Below are positions 38,801 through 46,820 of a DNA stretch of 64,000 nt, piece by piece. The DNA is from Cymbomonas tetramitiformis (Eukaryota; Chlorophyta; Pyramimonadophyceae; Pyramimonadales; Pyramimonadaceae). How positions within the stretch are numbered: the stretch's first letter is position 1; the number at the start of each line of letters is the position of its first letter. The stretch spans positions 16,193-80,192 of the forward strand of contig LGRX02029187.1 in assembly GCA_001247695.2 (NCBI GenBank). Reading direction: 5' to 3'. The translations under genes were made by a program, and so were the position numbers. The notes under the pieces were generated by a model, which searched no databases, was not told the DNA's origin, and saw nothing but the letters and a program-made list of their open reading frames with translations.

Positions 38801-39685
38801 CCGGACAAAGAGGTAGACGAGTTTGTCAAGGAATTTGAATTTCACGAGGGTGTCAAGCTCGATAAGACGAACATCAAATATAACCCAGGATTGCGACAGG
38901 TTTCCAAAGATATGCAAAACATTTTATATGGCAAATTAGGGGAGCGTCAAAATAAAGCTAAGAGCAAAATAATTCAAAATCCAGGAGAGTTTTACAACAC
39001 CATAAGCAATAAGCGATATCACTGCAAGTACGAATTTGTTGGAGGAGAGAACGGTGAGATGGTTCTTATGAATTTTAGCGAGAATTCTGAGGTATTTGCC
39101 GACACCAGATTTGTGACAAATGAAGTTCTTGCATCCTTTATCACAAGTTACGGTAGAATCAAATTGTATGAACTAATGGAGATTGCAGGATTTTCGAATG
39201 TGTTATATTTTGACTGCGACTCAATCATATATCGTGAAACCTCTGAAAACTATCACATATATAATGGAAATGCCTATCGTCAACCTTGGTTAGGTATGCT
39301 GAAGTGTGAATTACAAGATCTTGAAAATGATCACGGGAAGTGTGTTGAATTTCTTTCGACAGGTCCTAAAAGCTACAGTTTAAAGTTTGCTGACGGTTAT
39401 GCTATGACTAAGATTAAAGGCTTCTCATTAAGTGTTGATAATTTACAACACGTTAATCACGACGTAATGAAAGATATGATAATTGGTCGTAAACACGAAA
39501 AGTCAGTCACATTAACCAATATGGTCATTAGGTATCCTATCAACAGAAATAGTGGGCTAATGAATGTTAAACCGTTAGGTATGGAGACACGATCTGAAAC
39601 CAAGACGTTTAACTTCAAATACGACAAGGGTAATGTGAATTGGGACACTTGGGAGGTCGTGGCTTTTGATAATGTCCCAAACTGA
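35843..39685 (+). CDS. polB: Protein-primed family B DNA polymerase
   Basis: 1280 residues. The N-terminal ~350 residues are unassigned and could include a terminal-protein domain. A Cys/His zinc cluster follows (about 355-455: CTQCKSQRC, HYCIDC, HKCGVCSIKY, CPNCKVVCDLYEHKC). The 3'-5' exonuclease begins at VCFDFETRQS (about 470) with HCGSKFDFRLL and YCHVDVTILRRA. The polymerase palm has motif A YLDYNSMYPSV (about 862), motif B-like KDMQNILYGKLGERQ and motif C FDCDSI (about 1122). These motifs match the protein-primed polymerases of Polintons, adenoviruses and linear plasmids. It should replicate the linear element from its TIRs. The stop codon is provided by hairpin element 14 (VPN-stop). 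Confidence 0.92.
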   Translation: MPPKSRKQNPEARHKLTAADWEDLQGRGLTGDDRLKAIREYKKKYRKSAVDKVTRQQWIKQGKLPSKEEKRLAEIEKYTVADSKRHIKLYNTDVERLKVPFATFLTKEGANGSSLNYWLPKKSKAIEQIAMRAMFEDGTSSKWVKGSNREEVMMRFEEMLQSPKGEESSKKAVEVVKDIEVEYYASKPPEGKGSRCTSAPKTINELRLKQCVIKIESRNNCGIKSLELLDRKRKLDKMLSQGVIFKNQYENKWKQLKRDASGDKGNITSASNKLRFELFPEKHNAEGTNISDFPTLESHYGRNIFVWGITERLGGDPIMYCPPYFHEHNEYSNYNDSFHILLHEHHYEPITRIDAFKGKTYRPSCTQCKSQRCIFASKLVRMTKGNKQWHYCIDCNRSFMNESCYHLHKELVTCDRLHKCGVCSIKYNPAEKHRCGYKACPNCKVVCDLYEHKCYMTKVEPKPVLKQGSIVCFDFETRQSIDGKLIVNHCESQYCDGTSVVHRTIGDFMDWVCLDRHNGYTMIAHCGSKFDFRLLVDYIITEQRKPPKDILYTGADILCLTVGNVRFIDSYMFMSRPLHTLPEMFGDYIGLYPDLKYYNPHILQPEAYEGLNNWWKHKRDKCYIFDNKKELAKYCHVDVTILRRAVFAFRDCFLKITDNKFDPFSYLTLAQLAINIWRNRCMPSNSVGILQSLTKSQNASIKENQWLDYITSTRSIYFVRDYEGKRNYKLKDLQIYVDAYDKNTNTVYEFLGSWFHADLRKYHKDDIQYQQGRKSGMTFGEVNRQTTKRLEKIKSAGYNLEYIWETEWDDKVDQLKSCEFGKEFLARQKVASAIVDREAYHGGRVDLGRLYYEVKDDERLRYLDYNSMYPSVMKTKKFPKGHPEVIRDLKSCNIHGYFGLVKCKVIPSKHLKFGVLPYVDATTGKLTFPLYEMVGTWTTVELNKAVEKGYTIIDIYEVKHWKETTIDLFATYIDMFLKLKTEASGPPDKEVDEFVKEFEFHEGVKLDKTNIKYNPGLRQVSKDMQNILYGKLGERQNKAKSKIIQNPGEFYNTISNKRYHCKYEFVGGENGEMVLMNFSENSEVFADTRFVTNEVLASFITSYGRIKLYELMEIAGFSNVLYFDCDSIIYRETSENYHIYNGNAYRQPWLGMLKCELQDLENDHGKCVEFLSTGPKSYSLKFADGYAMTKIKGFSLSVDNLQHVNHDVMKDMIIGRKHEKSVTLTNMVIRYPINRNSGLMNVKPLGMETRSETKTFNFKYDKGNVNWDTWEVVAFDNVPN

Positions 39686-39733
39686 AATATGTATATATAG
39701 AAAATATAAATTTTCAATGTTCAAAATGGGACA
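39673..39733 (+). promoter_or_regulatory. TGTCCCA hairpin element 14 (61 bp), overlapping the PolB stop
   Basis: The PolB stop TGA (39683-39685) is part of its left arm. Core TATATATAGAAAATATAAATTTTC. Confidence 0.8.
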
Positions 39734-39735
39734 CT

Positions 39736-39796
39736 TGTCCCAAACTGAAATATGTATATATAGAAGATATAAATTTTCAATGTTCAAAATGGGACA
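39736..39796 (+). promoter_or_regulatory. TGTCCCA hairpin element 15 (61 bp)
   Basis: A tandem near-copy of element 14, two bases after its end. Confidence 0.8.
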
Positions 39797-39798
39797 CT

Positions 39799-39850
39799 TG
39801 TCCCAAACTGAAATATAATATTCTATATATAAAGATCTGAAAATGGGACA
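39799..39850 (+). promoter_or_regulatory. TGTCCCA hairpin element 16 (52 bp)
   Basis: Third in a row after two bases, of the short type. Right arm ATCTGAAAATGGGACA; 82 bases before the integrase ATG. Confidence 0.8.
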
Positions 39851-39932
39851 CTTTGATAATCACCACAAAAGTTTGTCGGCATTGATTTGGTGCGGCATTG
39901 TATACTATATGTAAGACTATTATATAGACTAA

Positions 39933-41258
39933 ATGACAAGTAAACCAATATCTGAAAGTAGATTGCAAGAGCTATATTTGGATCCTAAATTTGGTTTAAG
40001 CAGTGCCGCTGCATTCACGAAGAAGCTTAAGACACGAGGTTATAAAGTGACAGAATCTCAGGTTAAGACCGCAATTTCGAAAACGGAAGCCTCGCAAGTA
40101 CTTTCACAGCCTAAACGTGTAAAGCGGAAAGATTACTATCCAATATATGGGCCAGTAGATAAAGTATCAATACAAGCTGATCTTGCCTTTTTGCCCAGGG
40201 AAAAATCGGTGAACAAAGGATATGCTGTGATTTTAACAGCTGTGGATATTAACACCAATAAGGCATATGCAATTGCACTAAAAAGCAAGACAGTCAGAGA
40301 TAAAGCCGACAAACGGAAGGAAGACGTAGAAGGTATCGTGCCCGCAATGAGAAGATTGATTAAGGAAACCGGAATGGATACATTGACAACCGATTTAGGC
40401 TCTGAATTTACAAACAAGCAGGTACAAGCTTTGTTGCAAGAGAAAGGTGTAAAGCATTACACGTCTCAAGCCGAGGACCATTCACGACAAGGAAAAATCG
40501 AGCGGTTTAACAGAACGTTAAAAGGCAAACTTGAACGAGTATTTGCATCCACAGGTAAATCCAATTGGGTAGATTATATTGATACTATTGTTGATAATTA
40601 TAATGAGACCGGCAACCAAGGGAATGTCAACGATACACCACCAGATAGTATGAATAAGAACCGAGTGATAAGGACGGTTTTGTTAAAGCGCAACGAGACT
40701 GCAAAACTATTGCAAAAACTTGACATCAAGCCAGGTGACAACGTAAGATTACGTGTAACAAAACAAATATTTGATAAGGAGAAGAGGCAATGGAGTACAA
40801 AAGTATATAAGGTCAAAAGTCGAAAAGGGTTGGCGTTCGTGATTGAGGACGGTAATGGCGATACCTTAAGCCGGAAATACAAACCACGCGAACTTCTTGA
40901 GGTTCAAGGACCCGTGTCGAAATCATCGAAAGAGACTCGTGGTACGAAGACCGATGCAGATAGCAAAGCCTCTGCGAAGGCTGAACGTCAAATAAAAAAG
41001 GAGGGTCTCGAAGCCAATACTGAATCCAAGACATCTAGAAATTACGATGGCTACGAGGTAAATGTGTTCATCAGTGACAAGAAATCTCCCAACTACCAGA
41101 AAACCCTGAAAGGATACCTAAAATTGAATAAGACCAAGAAAAGCAAGCGCAAGTATGAATTGATATTCTATGACAAAACGGAATCTCCTGAGTTTGTAGA
41201 CATTCCAGACCCAGAGATTACACTGTTGAAAAAAAGAAACAATAGTGTCCCAAAGTGA
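39933..41258 (+). CDS. Polinton integrase (retroviral-type DDE)
   Basis: 441 residues. The catalytic triad is Asp83 (QADLAF), Asp154 (TTDLGSEF) and Glu190 (GKIERFNR), with exactly 35 residues between the last two, the D-D-35-E signature of retroviral and Polinton integrases. The N-terminal 60 residues look like a helix-turn-helix. The C-terminal part is basic, with a beta-rich DNA-binding region (about 255-325) and a possible chromo-like end. It inserts the linear element into host DNA. It ends VPK-stop inside hairpin element 17. No damage is visible. Confidence 0.9.
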   Translation: MTSKPISESRLQELYLDPKFGLSSAAAFTKKLKTRGYKVTESQVKTAISKTEASQVLSQPKRVKRKDYYPIYGPVDKVSIQADLAFLPREKSVNKGYAVILTAVDINTNKAYAIALKSKTVRDKADKRKEDVEGIVPAMRRLIKETGMDTLTTDLGSEFTNKQVQALLQEKGVKHYTSQAEDHSRQGKIERFNRTLKGKLERVFASTGKSNWVDYIDTIVDNYNETGNQGNVNDTPPDSMNKNRVIRTVLLKRNETAKLLQKLDIKPGDNVRLRVTKQIFDKEKRQWSTKVYKVKSRKGLAFVIEDGNGDTLSRKYKPRELLEVQGPVSKSSKETRGTKTDADSKASAKAERQIKKEGLEANTESKTSRNYDGYEVNVFISDKKSPNYQKTLKGYLKLNKTKKSKRKYELIFYDKTESPEFVDIPDPEITLLKKRNNSVPK

Positions 41259-41306
41259 GATAATGAAAATATATTTTCCTATATATAAAGATCTGAGAAT
41301 GGGACA
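41246..41306 (+). promoter_or_regulatory. TGTCCCA hairpin element 17 (61 bp), overlapping the integrase stop
   Basis: TGTCCCAAAGTGAGATAATG...ATCTGAGAATGGGACA. The integrase stop TGA lies in the left arm and the next gene starts 25 bases after the element. Confidence 0.8.
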
Positions 41307-41330
41307 TAACTTTTATTTGTTTATGATAAT

Positions 41331-41984
41331 ATGAGAACAATATTGACCGACGAAGTCGGACGAAGGAATTGTCTAAAAATGATGGGAGTACCCAACGGCT
41401 CAAGTGGGAATACGCTTTTCAAAGGATATGAAAACCTTGCTAAAAGCAACTACGTGGTAACGATGCCATCGCAAAACAGTGCGGTATTCTACTATACACT
41501 TCAGGAACCATATATTAAATCGGAGTCATTAGTAAGAAATATTCAGGAACATAGCAATGGCATATATACAAGACCACCGGTAGTAACACAAGAGGACCGT
41601 GATAGACAAACAATAGCACGTATCGCTAAAGCCAGTGAAGATAGAGATGCATTTGTTGATAGAGAAATTCAAGAATTAAAAGACTTTTTGGATGACGAAA
41701 CCACAATGACCATAAATCCAATTTACAATCCAAACAGTCCATCACGGCCGTCCGGGAAAAATCGAAATCTACAACTCGCAACCATAGAATCATTGCAACT
41801 ACACGAAATGCAGGATCCAAAAGTTTTCGGGGGGCTCGCTTCGAAAGGTGTTAGGACTCGAAACCAATCACGACAAAGCCCATTAAGAAAAGTAGTTAGT
41901 TATGTTACCGGAGAAGACAATGCGTCACCATACACTGACCCAAATGATCGAATTTCTAATAAACCAAATAGAAAAGATGTTTAA
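41331..41984 (+). CDS. Hypothetical protein between integrase and lipase
   Basis: 217 residues. Polar, with an acidic helical middle (EDRDRQTIARIAKASEDRDAFVDREIQELKDF) and a basic, disordered-looking C-terminus. No signal peptide, membrane segment or known motif. It ends six bases before the lipase gene on the same strand, so they probably share a transcript. Confidence 0.6.
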   Translation: MRTILTDEVGRRNCLKMMGVPNGSSGNTLFKGYENLAKSNYVVTMPSQNSAVFYYTLQEPYIKSESLVRNIQEHSNGIYTRPPVVTQEDRDRQTIARIAKASEDRDAFVDREIQELKDFLDDETTMTINPIYNPNSPSRPSGKNRNLQLATIESLQLHEMQDPKVFGGLASKGVRTRNQSRQSPLRKVVSYVTGEDNASPYTDPNDRISNKPNRKDV

Positions 41985-41990
41985 GTTATA

Positions 41991-42776
41991 ATGAACATCG
42001 CGTGCAATCAAGATTATCTTTCAAATGTCTTCTGTCGACCATCGTCGTTGCTAACTTATGATGCCGAGTTTCCCGATGAGCGAAAATCTGTTCGTAATGG
42101 CACTGCTAACAGCAGCACAGTTTTCAAGCGCACACCATCAACACCAAATACGCCAATTATGACTCGACAGGGCGTAACTACGTACAGTCAGAATGATACG
42201 ACACAATTGATGAATGCCCTGAGTCAAGACGCTGTCAAATTACCATTACATACATTGAACAAAGCCTTAGGGTCAAACGTGTCGACAATAGATGACCCTA
42301 TCCAAACCAGATATGCACGTGCTTCAAATGCTGCTTATGCATACAGCTATGGCGACCGAGCACGTCTTGACGGTATATTGAAGGGACTTCCGGGTTATTA
42401 CGTAGACCGTAGCTTATCGGGAAGAAATTCTACAACGCTGGTCAATCCAAACACTCGAGATGTCATCATTGCATATAGAGGTAGTGACAGTGAGTTTGCG
42501 AGTCTTAAAACACTTACGCAGGACGTATCACGTGGACGAAATGTGGAAGATTGGTATGTTAACTTATTGACATTGATGAAACAGCAACGTAACACGTCGA
42601 GATATCAAGAAGCACAACAACGATTTGACGATGTCAGAATGAAATATGGTGATGGTTTCAAATTATCGGTTACTGGTCACTCGAACGGTGGTGGACAAAG
42701 CAATTATATAGCTGAAGTGAATAATGTAGAAGGACATCATTTTAATCCCGCTATCAATCCAATTCAAAACCGGTGA
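41991..42776 (+). CDS. Class 3-type lipase / alpha-beta hydrolase, N-terminal part (frameshifted)
   Basis: 261 residues. After a polar N-terminus the hydrolase core begins near RYARASNAAYAY, with DVIIAYRGSDSE (oxyanion-type strand) and the nucleophile elbow KLSVTGHSNGGGQ (Ser in GHSNGG). The frame ends at TGA 42774-42776 after FNPAINPIQN; the expected continuation is in the -1 frame. It would cleave lipid esters, perhaps at a membrane during entry or exit (inference). Confidence 0.7.
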   Translation: MNIACNQDYLSNVFCRPSSLLTYDAEFPDERKSVRNGTANSSTVFKRTPSTPNTPIMTRQGVTTYSQNDTTQLMNALSQDAVKLPLHTLNKALGSNVSTIDDPIQTRYARASNAAYAYSYGDRARLDGILKGLPGYYVDRSLSGRNSTTLVNPNTRDVIIAYRGSDSEFASLKTLTQDVSRGRNVEDWYVNLLTLMKQQRNTSRYQEAQQRFDDVRMKYGDGFKLSVTGHSNGGGQSNYIAEVNNVEGHHFNPAINPIQNR

Positions 42777-43327
42777 ACACTCCCACTGAAAAACAAGTAT
42801 TGTATTCAACAGAAGGCGATCTTGTTTCATTGCCAGCTCGATTAAAGCCACATCCAAATAGCAATTATGAGATTGTGCACGTCAATCCAAAAGTAGGTAC
42901 AGAAAATAATTTAACGAAATTGCATAGCGTAGAGCAAATGTACTCAAATTCACCTGCATCTACGCGAGTCAGTACGGCACGGTCTCGTTATGGCTTTGCC
43001 AACGCTATGATGGGTTCAGCTTTGGGCGGGTATTTGGGTTACTATGCTCCAACTGACAACGGCAATGAACGTATCTTTAGGACCACTCAGGGACTGTTAG
43101 AACCCATATTGTTATCGGAAACGCCCAACGTAAGCTTTACCGATTTTATGAATGTTATGGGTGTTACGGAAAGCCTCAGCGAAAAGAATTACTTAAGGTC
43201 GCAGCTGGGTTTGGAGCCTATCAAACAAGAGCCATTGACAAAGGTTCCCATATATGATCCAATCACCGAAATGATACGACAAGCAACAGGACGTGCTGCA
43301 GAGGATCAGCAACTATACGAGAACTAA
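42777..43327 (+). CDS. Lipase, C-terminal part in the -1 frame
   Basis: Continues from NTPTEKQVLYSTEGDLVSLP, where the GD-V pattern fits the catalytic Asp region of class 3 lipases, followed by YEIVHVNPK with a possible catalytic His. A Gly/Ala-rich segment (NAMMGSALGGYLGYYA) follows. No good ATG opens this frame near the junction and no classical slippery heptamer is seen, so an indel is more likely than programmed shifting. Confidence 0.6.
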
Positions 43328-43334
43328 TTAATAC

Positions 43335-43385
43335 TGTCCCAAAGTGAAATATCTTATATAGAAATATAAGTTTCAGTTTGGGACA
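43335..43385 (+). promoter_or_regulatory. TGTCCCA hairpin element 18 (51 bp)
   Basis: Lies seven bases after the lipase stop. TGTCCCAAAGTGAAATATC...TTTCAGTTTGGGACA. It is the last copy before the capsid gene block. Confidence 0.8.
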
Positions 43386-43418
43386 CCCAATTTTTCTGAG
43401 TTATAATATTAATATCAA

Positions 43419-43634
43419 ATGAATCGTGAAGAACTGATACGTACAGCCAAACTACAATATCAGGATTTGCAACAAACATATATAGAACTCATTGTAGATG
43501 ATTATCTTAAACGACCGCAATTCTATGATGATTTATATAGCGGAAACCTTGAAGAACCAACGCCTTTAGAGCGAGATTCTGATATCTCAATAAAAGATAA
43601 TAGTTATATTAATATAGAAAATGAGTGTGATTAG
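43419..43634 (+). CDS. Small acidic protein before the penton gene
   Basis: 71 residues, acidic and mostly helical at the N-terminus (REELIRTAKLQYQDLQQTYIELIVDDYL). Its last 14 bases overlap the penton start, an arrangement typical of compact viral genes. No family recognised. Confidence 0.55.
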   Translation: MNREELIRTAKLQYQDLQQTYIELIVDDYLKRPQFYDDLYSGNLEEPTPLERDSDISIKDNSYINIENECD

Positions 43635-44631
43635 TACGCGCACATTGTTCCTTTCGAGCGAGGATAACAGTAACGGCGACGCTCGGGTGCTACAAATGAA
43701 CATCCCGACTCAATTAACAAGTTATAGGACGCAATCCAAATTAAGGTTAGTGTTGAACACTTTCAGTTGTGCCAAAACTTGGTATTCCATTAATGCGACC
43801 AACGGCATATTTTATATTGGTGACATCGCTGATGATAAATTGTATGAAGTAAAGATCGACTACGCCAATTACACACAATTGTCCCAATTGACCACTGATT
43901 TACAAAATAAAATAAAGGATGGATTAATTGAGCTTTTCGCCTATGCTGGTACTGTGACGGTCACTTACAATGGAGGCCCTAGCGATGTAAATTATAAGAA
44001 CAAATTCAAAATTACATTGGGTACAGCGGTTCCAAACGTTAAATTTGTCGCTTTCTCTGTCAGTGGAGATCTAATTGCTCTTCCTGGCAGCGCCTTAGAC
44101 GCCGCTTTAAACGCTACAGTATCGACTGCAGGGAAGTATAACGATGTAGACCAAATTCTAGGTGGACGAGTGAATCGAACCACTGCAGGACTGAGAACCG
44201 TTTCAGATCTCATAGACCTATTTGAAATCGCAACAGCTAATACCGTGTTTGAATCGGTATACCCGTGCAATCTTCAGACAAACGACGCAATCTACCTTAG
44301 AGTGACTTCTTTGCCAACACACAATATAGAATCGACCAATCTTTCGACGTTTACCAACACAAATGAGATGATAAGCAGTGACATCTTCGCAAAAATACTG
44401 CTGCCCAATGACACCACGACAGACTTCATAAGGTACATAGACCCGAACGAGAATTTTGTGATTGAAATTCAAGGTTCGCAGTTCACATCTATAAGAGTAA
44501 CACTTACGGACGCAAAAGCACGATTAATTTCTTTAGCAGCAGATACTCAAGCATCGGACGGTAGCGTGAATTATTCACTGAGCATCAAAGTGGAAGAATT
44601 GGCACCAGTGGGTCTCTCCGATATTTTATAA
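43621..44631 (+). CDS. Putative penton / minor capsid protein
   Basis: 336 residues, beta-rich, directly upstream of the major capsid gene as in Polintons and virophages. Features: MSVISTRTLFLSSEDN start, RLVLNTFSCAKTWYSIN, a long variable middle, and a C-terminus FIRYIDPNENFVIEI...SIRVTLTDAKARLI. The last part recalls the jelly-roll end of Polinton minor capsid proteins. No cysteine protease or enzyme motif. The role at the capsid vertices is inferred from order and size. Confidence 0.65.
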   Translation: MSVISTRTLFLSSEDNSNGDARVLQMNIPTQLTSYRTQSKLRLVLNTFSCAKTWYSINATNGIFYIGDIADDKLYEVKIDYANYTQLSQLTTDLQNKIKDGLIELFAYAGTVTVTYNGGPSDVNYKNKFKITLGTAVPNVKFVAFSVSGDLIALPGSALDAALNATVSTAGKYNDVDQILGGRVNRTTAGLRTVSDLIDLFEIATANTVFESVYPCNLQTNDAIYLRVTSLPTHNIESTNLSTFTNTNEMISSDIFAKILLPNDTTTDFIRYIDPNENFVIEIQGSQFTSIRVTLTDAKARLISLAADTQASDGSVNYSLSIKVEELAPVGLSDIL

Positions 44632-44649
44632 TATATATATTATACAAAA

Positions 44650-45996
44650 ATGAGCTTACCAATGAGTTTGGCATACGGTCTGTCTAAAATGTCGTCGTAC
44701 AGTACCAACTACTTTCGTCTCGAAACCACTAACTTGACTAGGGCCTCCAGGTATTCAACCATAACTTTAAATCTCCCTGTAAATTCGATAGTAAATATGA
44801 AGAGCCTTAGTATGCATTGCAAGGGTTCTTGTACGACACCGATAGCGTTTACCAATGCCGGCAGTGCAGCAGACAACTTGTTTCTGACATTGCCAAATGG
44901 TTTAGAGAAACTTATTATGAGAATGGAGGTGTACTGCGGTGGTATACAGGTGTCGAGTGGTGTGCAAAGTCTGAGTACAATAGCAACAGTATTAGATAAT
45001 TTGAGAACCACCCTTAACAAAGACGTGACGTATCAACGGGTTTTAAAGAACCAAGAGATTACTACCACCCAAGCAACATTGGGAACTTTTTATAGCACGC
45101 CTCGTCCGTATATTCTCAATAATTGGCTTTCGTTCATAGGGGAAGCAGAGCCGTCATACATAGATACAAGTCTTCTTGCGCCAATTCAGCTCAGACTGTA
45201 CCTCCACGGGCCCGAAGTTCTTGGCAGTGTTCAGGAAAGCAAAGGACTCGGTGTTGCAATCGATACAAACGCAGCTCAGCAACAAATAGCACAAGGAGAT
45301 TTTTTACTGGATGAACTATACTTTACAATTGAAACGATTACTTTCAGTTCCGGTGTGTATGACTCTGCCATTGAAAGCAAATTGCGAGACGGCTTCCTAG
45401 AAATACCCTTCAAGAACTACTTCTCGTTTTTTGAAGGTCACACGCAGATGGATAAGTCCACGCGGTTCTCTTTGAGTGCACAGTCGATCGATAACATATA
45501 TGCAGTTCGACGTCCTGGCAATTATAGGGATAAACCACTGGGATTGGTGAAATTAAGTAATAACATTGGGTCGGCGTATGTACCGTCATACTTTCAGTTT
45601 TCTGCTGGTGGTCTTGATGCCTGGCAATATAATATAAACAATTTATACGTACCGAACTACCGTGCGTCACCTTTGGGTGCATTCAATCTTGTAACTATAG
45701 GCAAAGCGGACAATTATGGAACGGTTTGTGGATGCAAAGTAAATAGTCTGGAAGATTGGTACGACAATCAATGGTGTGCTATGATACGCCTCAACCTCCC
45801 AAGTGAGATGGGCGTCCGTTCATTGACAGGTTTGGATTCACGGGGCTTAAACAGTTCGATGTACTTTCAAACGACAGCAGGTACTGACCCACTGCAAAAA
45901 GTAGACCTAAAAACATCAAACGAAGTAATGATTATTTGTGAGTGCACGTCGGTTTTGAGAATTGGGCAAAATCGGGTTATTGAAGTTGTAGTATAA
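44650..45996 (+). CDS. Putative double jelly-roll major capsid protein
   Basis: 448 residues, beta-rich. Start YSTNYFRLETTNLTRASRYSTITLNLP; a middle with IPFKNYFSFFEGHTQMDKSTRFSLSAQSIDNIYAV; and an end NEVMIICECTSVLRIGQNRVIEVVV. The last segment resembles the C-terminal strand of capsid proteins in Polintons and Polinton-like viruses. Size, position after the penton and composition fit a capsid protein; the fold itself cannot be proved here. An AT-only stretch (ATAATATATATATTATACAAAA) lies directly before the ATG. Confidence 0.7.
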   Translation: MSLPMSLAYGLSKMSSYSTNYFRLETTNLTRASRYSTITLNLPVNSIVNMKSLSMHCKGSCTTPIAFTNAGSAADNLFLTLPNGLEKLIMRMEVYCGGIQVSSGVQSLSTIATVLDNLRTTLNKDVTYQRVLKNQEITTTQATLGTFYSTPRPYILNNWLSFIGEAEPSYIDTSLLAPIQLRLYLHGPEVLGSVQESKGLGVAIDTNAAQQQIAQGDFLLDELYFTIETITFSSGVYDSAIESKLRDGFLEIPFKNYFSFFEGHTQMDKSTRFSLSAQSIDNIYAVRRPGNYRDKPLGLVKLSNNIGSAYVPSYFQFSAGGLDAWQYNINNLYVPNYRASPLGAFNLVTIGKADNYGTVCGCKVNSLEDWYDNQWCAMIRLNLPSEMGVRSLTGLDSRGLNSSMYFQTTAGTDPLQKVDLKTSNEVMIICECTSVLRIGQNRVIEVVV

Positions 45997-46020
45997 TTTC
46001 ATACTTAATATTATATAACG

Positions 46021-46338
46021 ATGGCTCAACAACCAGGACTGTTAGGTTACGATATGATGAAGTACGTTGGACCCGACGCGGACAAACAAATTAAAACTCC
46101 GACGATGTTTCAGATGTCGGGCTATAGACCTGTTTTGATGCAGCAAATTCCTTGCAAAACTATTAATGATATCACATTTCCTCCTGCAAGAATAAGTAAT
46201 GTGAATCCTCTCGCAGGGTACAAGTCTTATACCTTAGGGCACGGTGATAATATTTCTAAGGAAACGGCGATGTTTTCGTTCCCAGAACATCCACTTAATA
46301 GCAGGTTGCTAAAACCGGCACCGATGTTTTTTTCGTAA
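46021..46338 (+). CDS. Small virion-associated candidate
   Basis: 105 residues, Pro/Met-rich (MAQQPGLLGYDMMKYVGPD, PLAGYKSYTLGHGD). No motif. It sits between the capsid and fibre genes and is preceded by ATATTATATAACG-ATG like other late-type genes here. Might be a cement or minor virion protein (inference from position). Confidence 0.5.
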   Translation: MAQQPGLLGYDMMKYVGPDADKQIKTPTMFQMSGYRPVLMQQIPCKTINDITFPPARISNVNPLAGYKSYTLGHGDNISKETAMFSFPEHPLNSRLLKPAPMFFS

Positions 46339-46351
46339 TATAATGTATACG

Positions 46352-46798
46352 ATGTCTTCATTTGGTAGCACAGTGGTTGCCAAAGAGTTCACGTACACGA
46401 ACACGACATTTCAAACACGATTAAGAGATGGAAAACTGATACAACTAACAAAGGATGACGCACAAAATCAGATTATCTTAGGTGCTGGTGTCACAAATGT
46501 TCGGTTGCCGGAATGTGTACCTACTATCAAGGGTAAAATGTTTACAATTTATAACGGGACGGCTGCTACCGGTCAAGGGGTTACTGTTCAGAAGTTTGCG
46601 GGTGACAGAATAAATGGTTATTCAGACGTTGCCAACGGCGATATTACTTTGGAAAATGATGCAACCAATGGAAATAGTATTACAAGCGTCACTCTAATTG
46701 CATCAGGCGAAAGGACTTATCAATCAGGTTCATCTACCATTGTTGACATTCCAGGAAATTGGTATGTGATTTCAACATCTTATCGGAATACGGCATAA
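46352..46798 (+). CDS. Fibre-like protein 1
   Basis: I choose the ATG at 46352 (MSSFGSTVVAKEF); the frame also has an ATG at 46343. About 148 residues, beta-rich and Gly/Thr/Asn-rich. Its N-terminus matches those of the next two proteins (MS(S/A)FG then a hydrophobic pair). Probably the shortest of three related surface proteins. It ends NIPGNWYVISTSY-like, a pattern seen in some tail or fibre tips. Confidence 0.55.
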   Translation: MSSFGSTVVAKEFTYTNTTFQTRLRDGKLIQLTKDDAQNQIILGAGVTNVRLPECVPTIKGKMFTIYNGTAATGQGVTVQKFAGDRINGYSDVANGDITLENDATNGNSITSVTLIASGERTYQSGSSTIVDIPGNWYVISTSYRNTA

Positions 46799-46820
46799 AA
46801 TATAAAAAGTATAATATATA

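Noticed and set aside
41331..41984. Missing capsid maturation protease
   Set aside because: No His/Asp/Gln/Cys catalytic pattern is visible; the protein contains almost no Cys.
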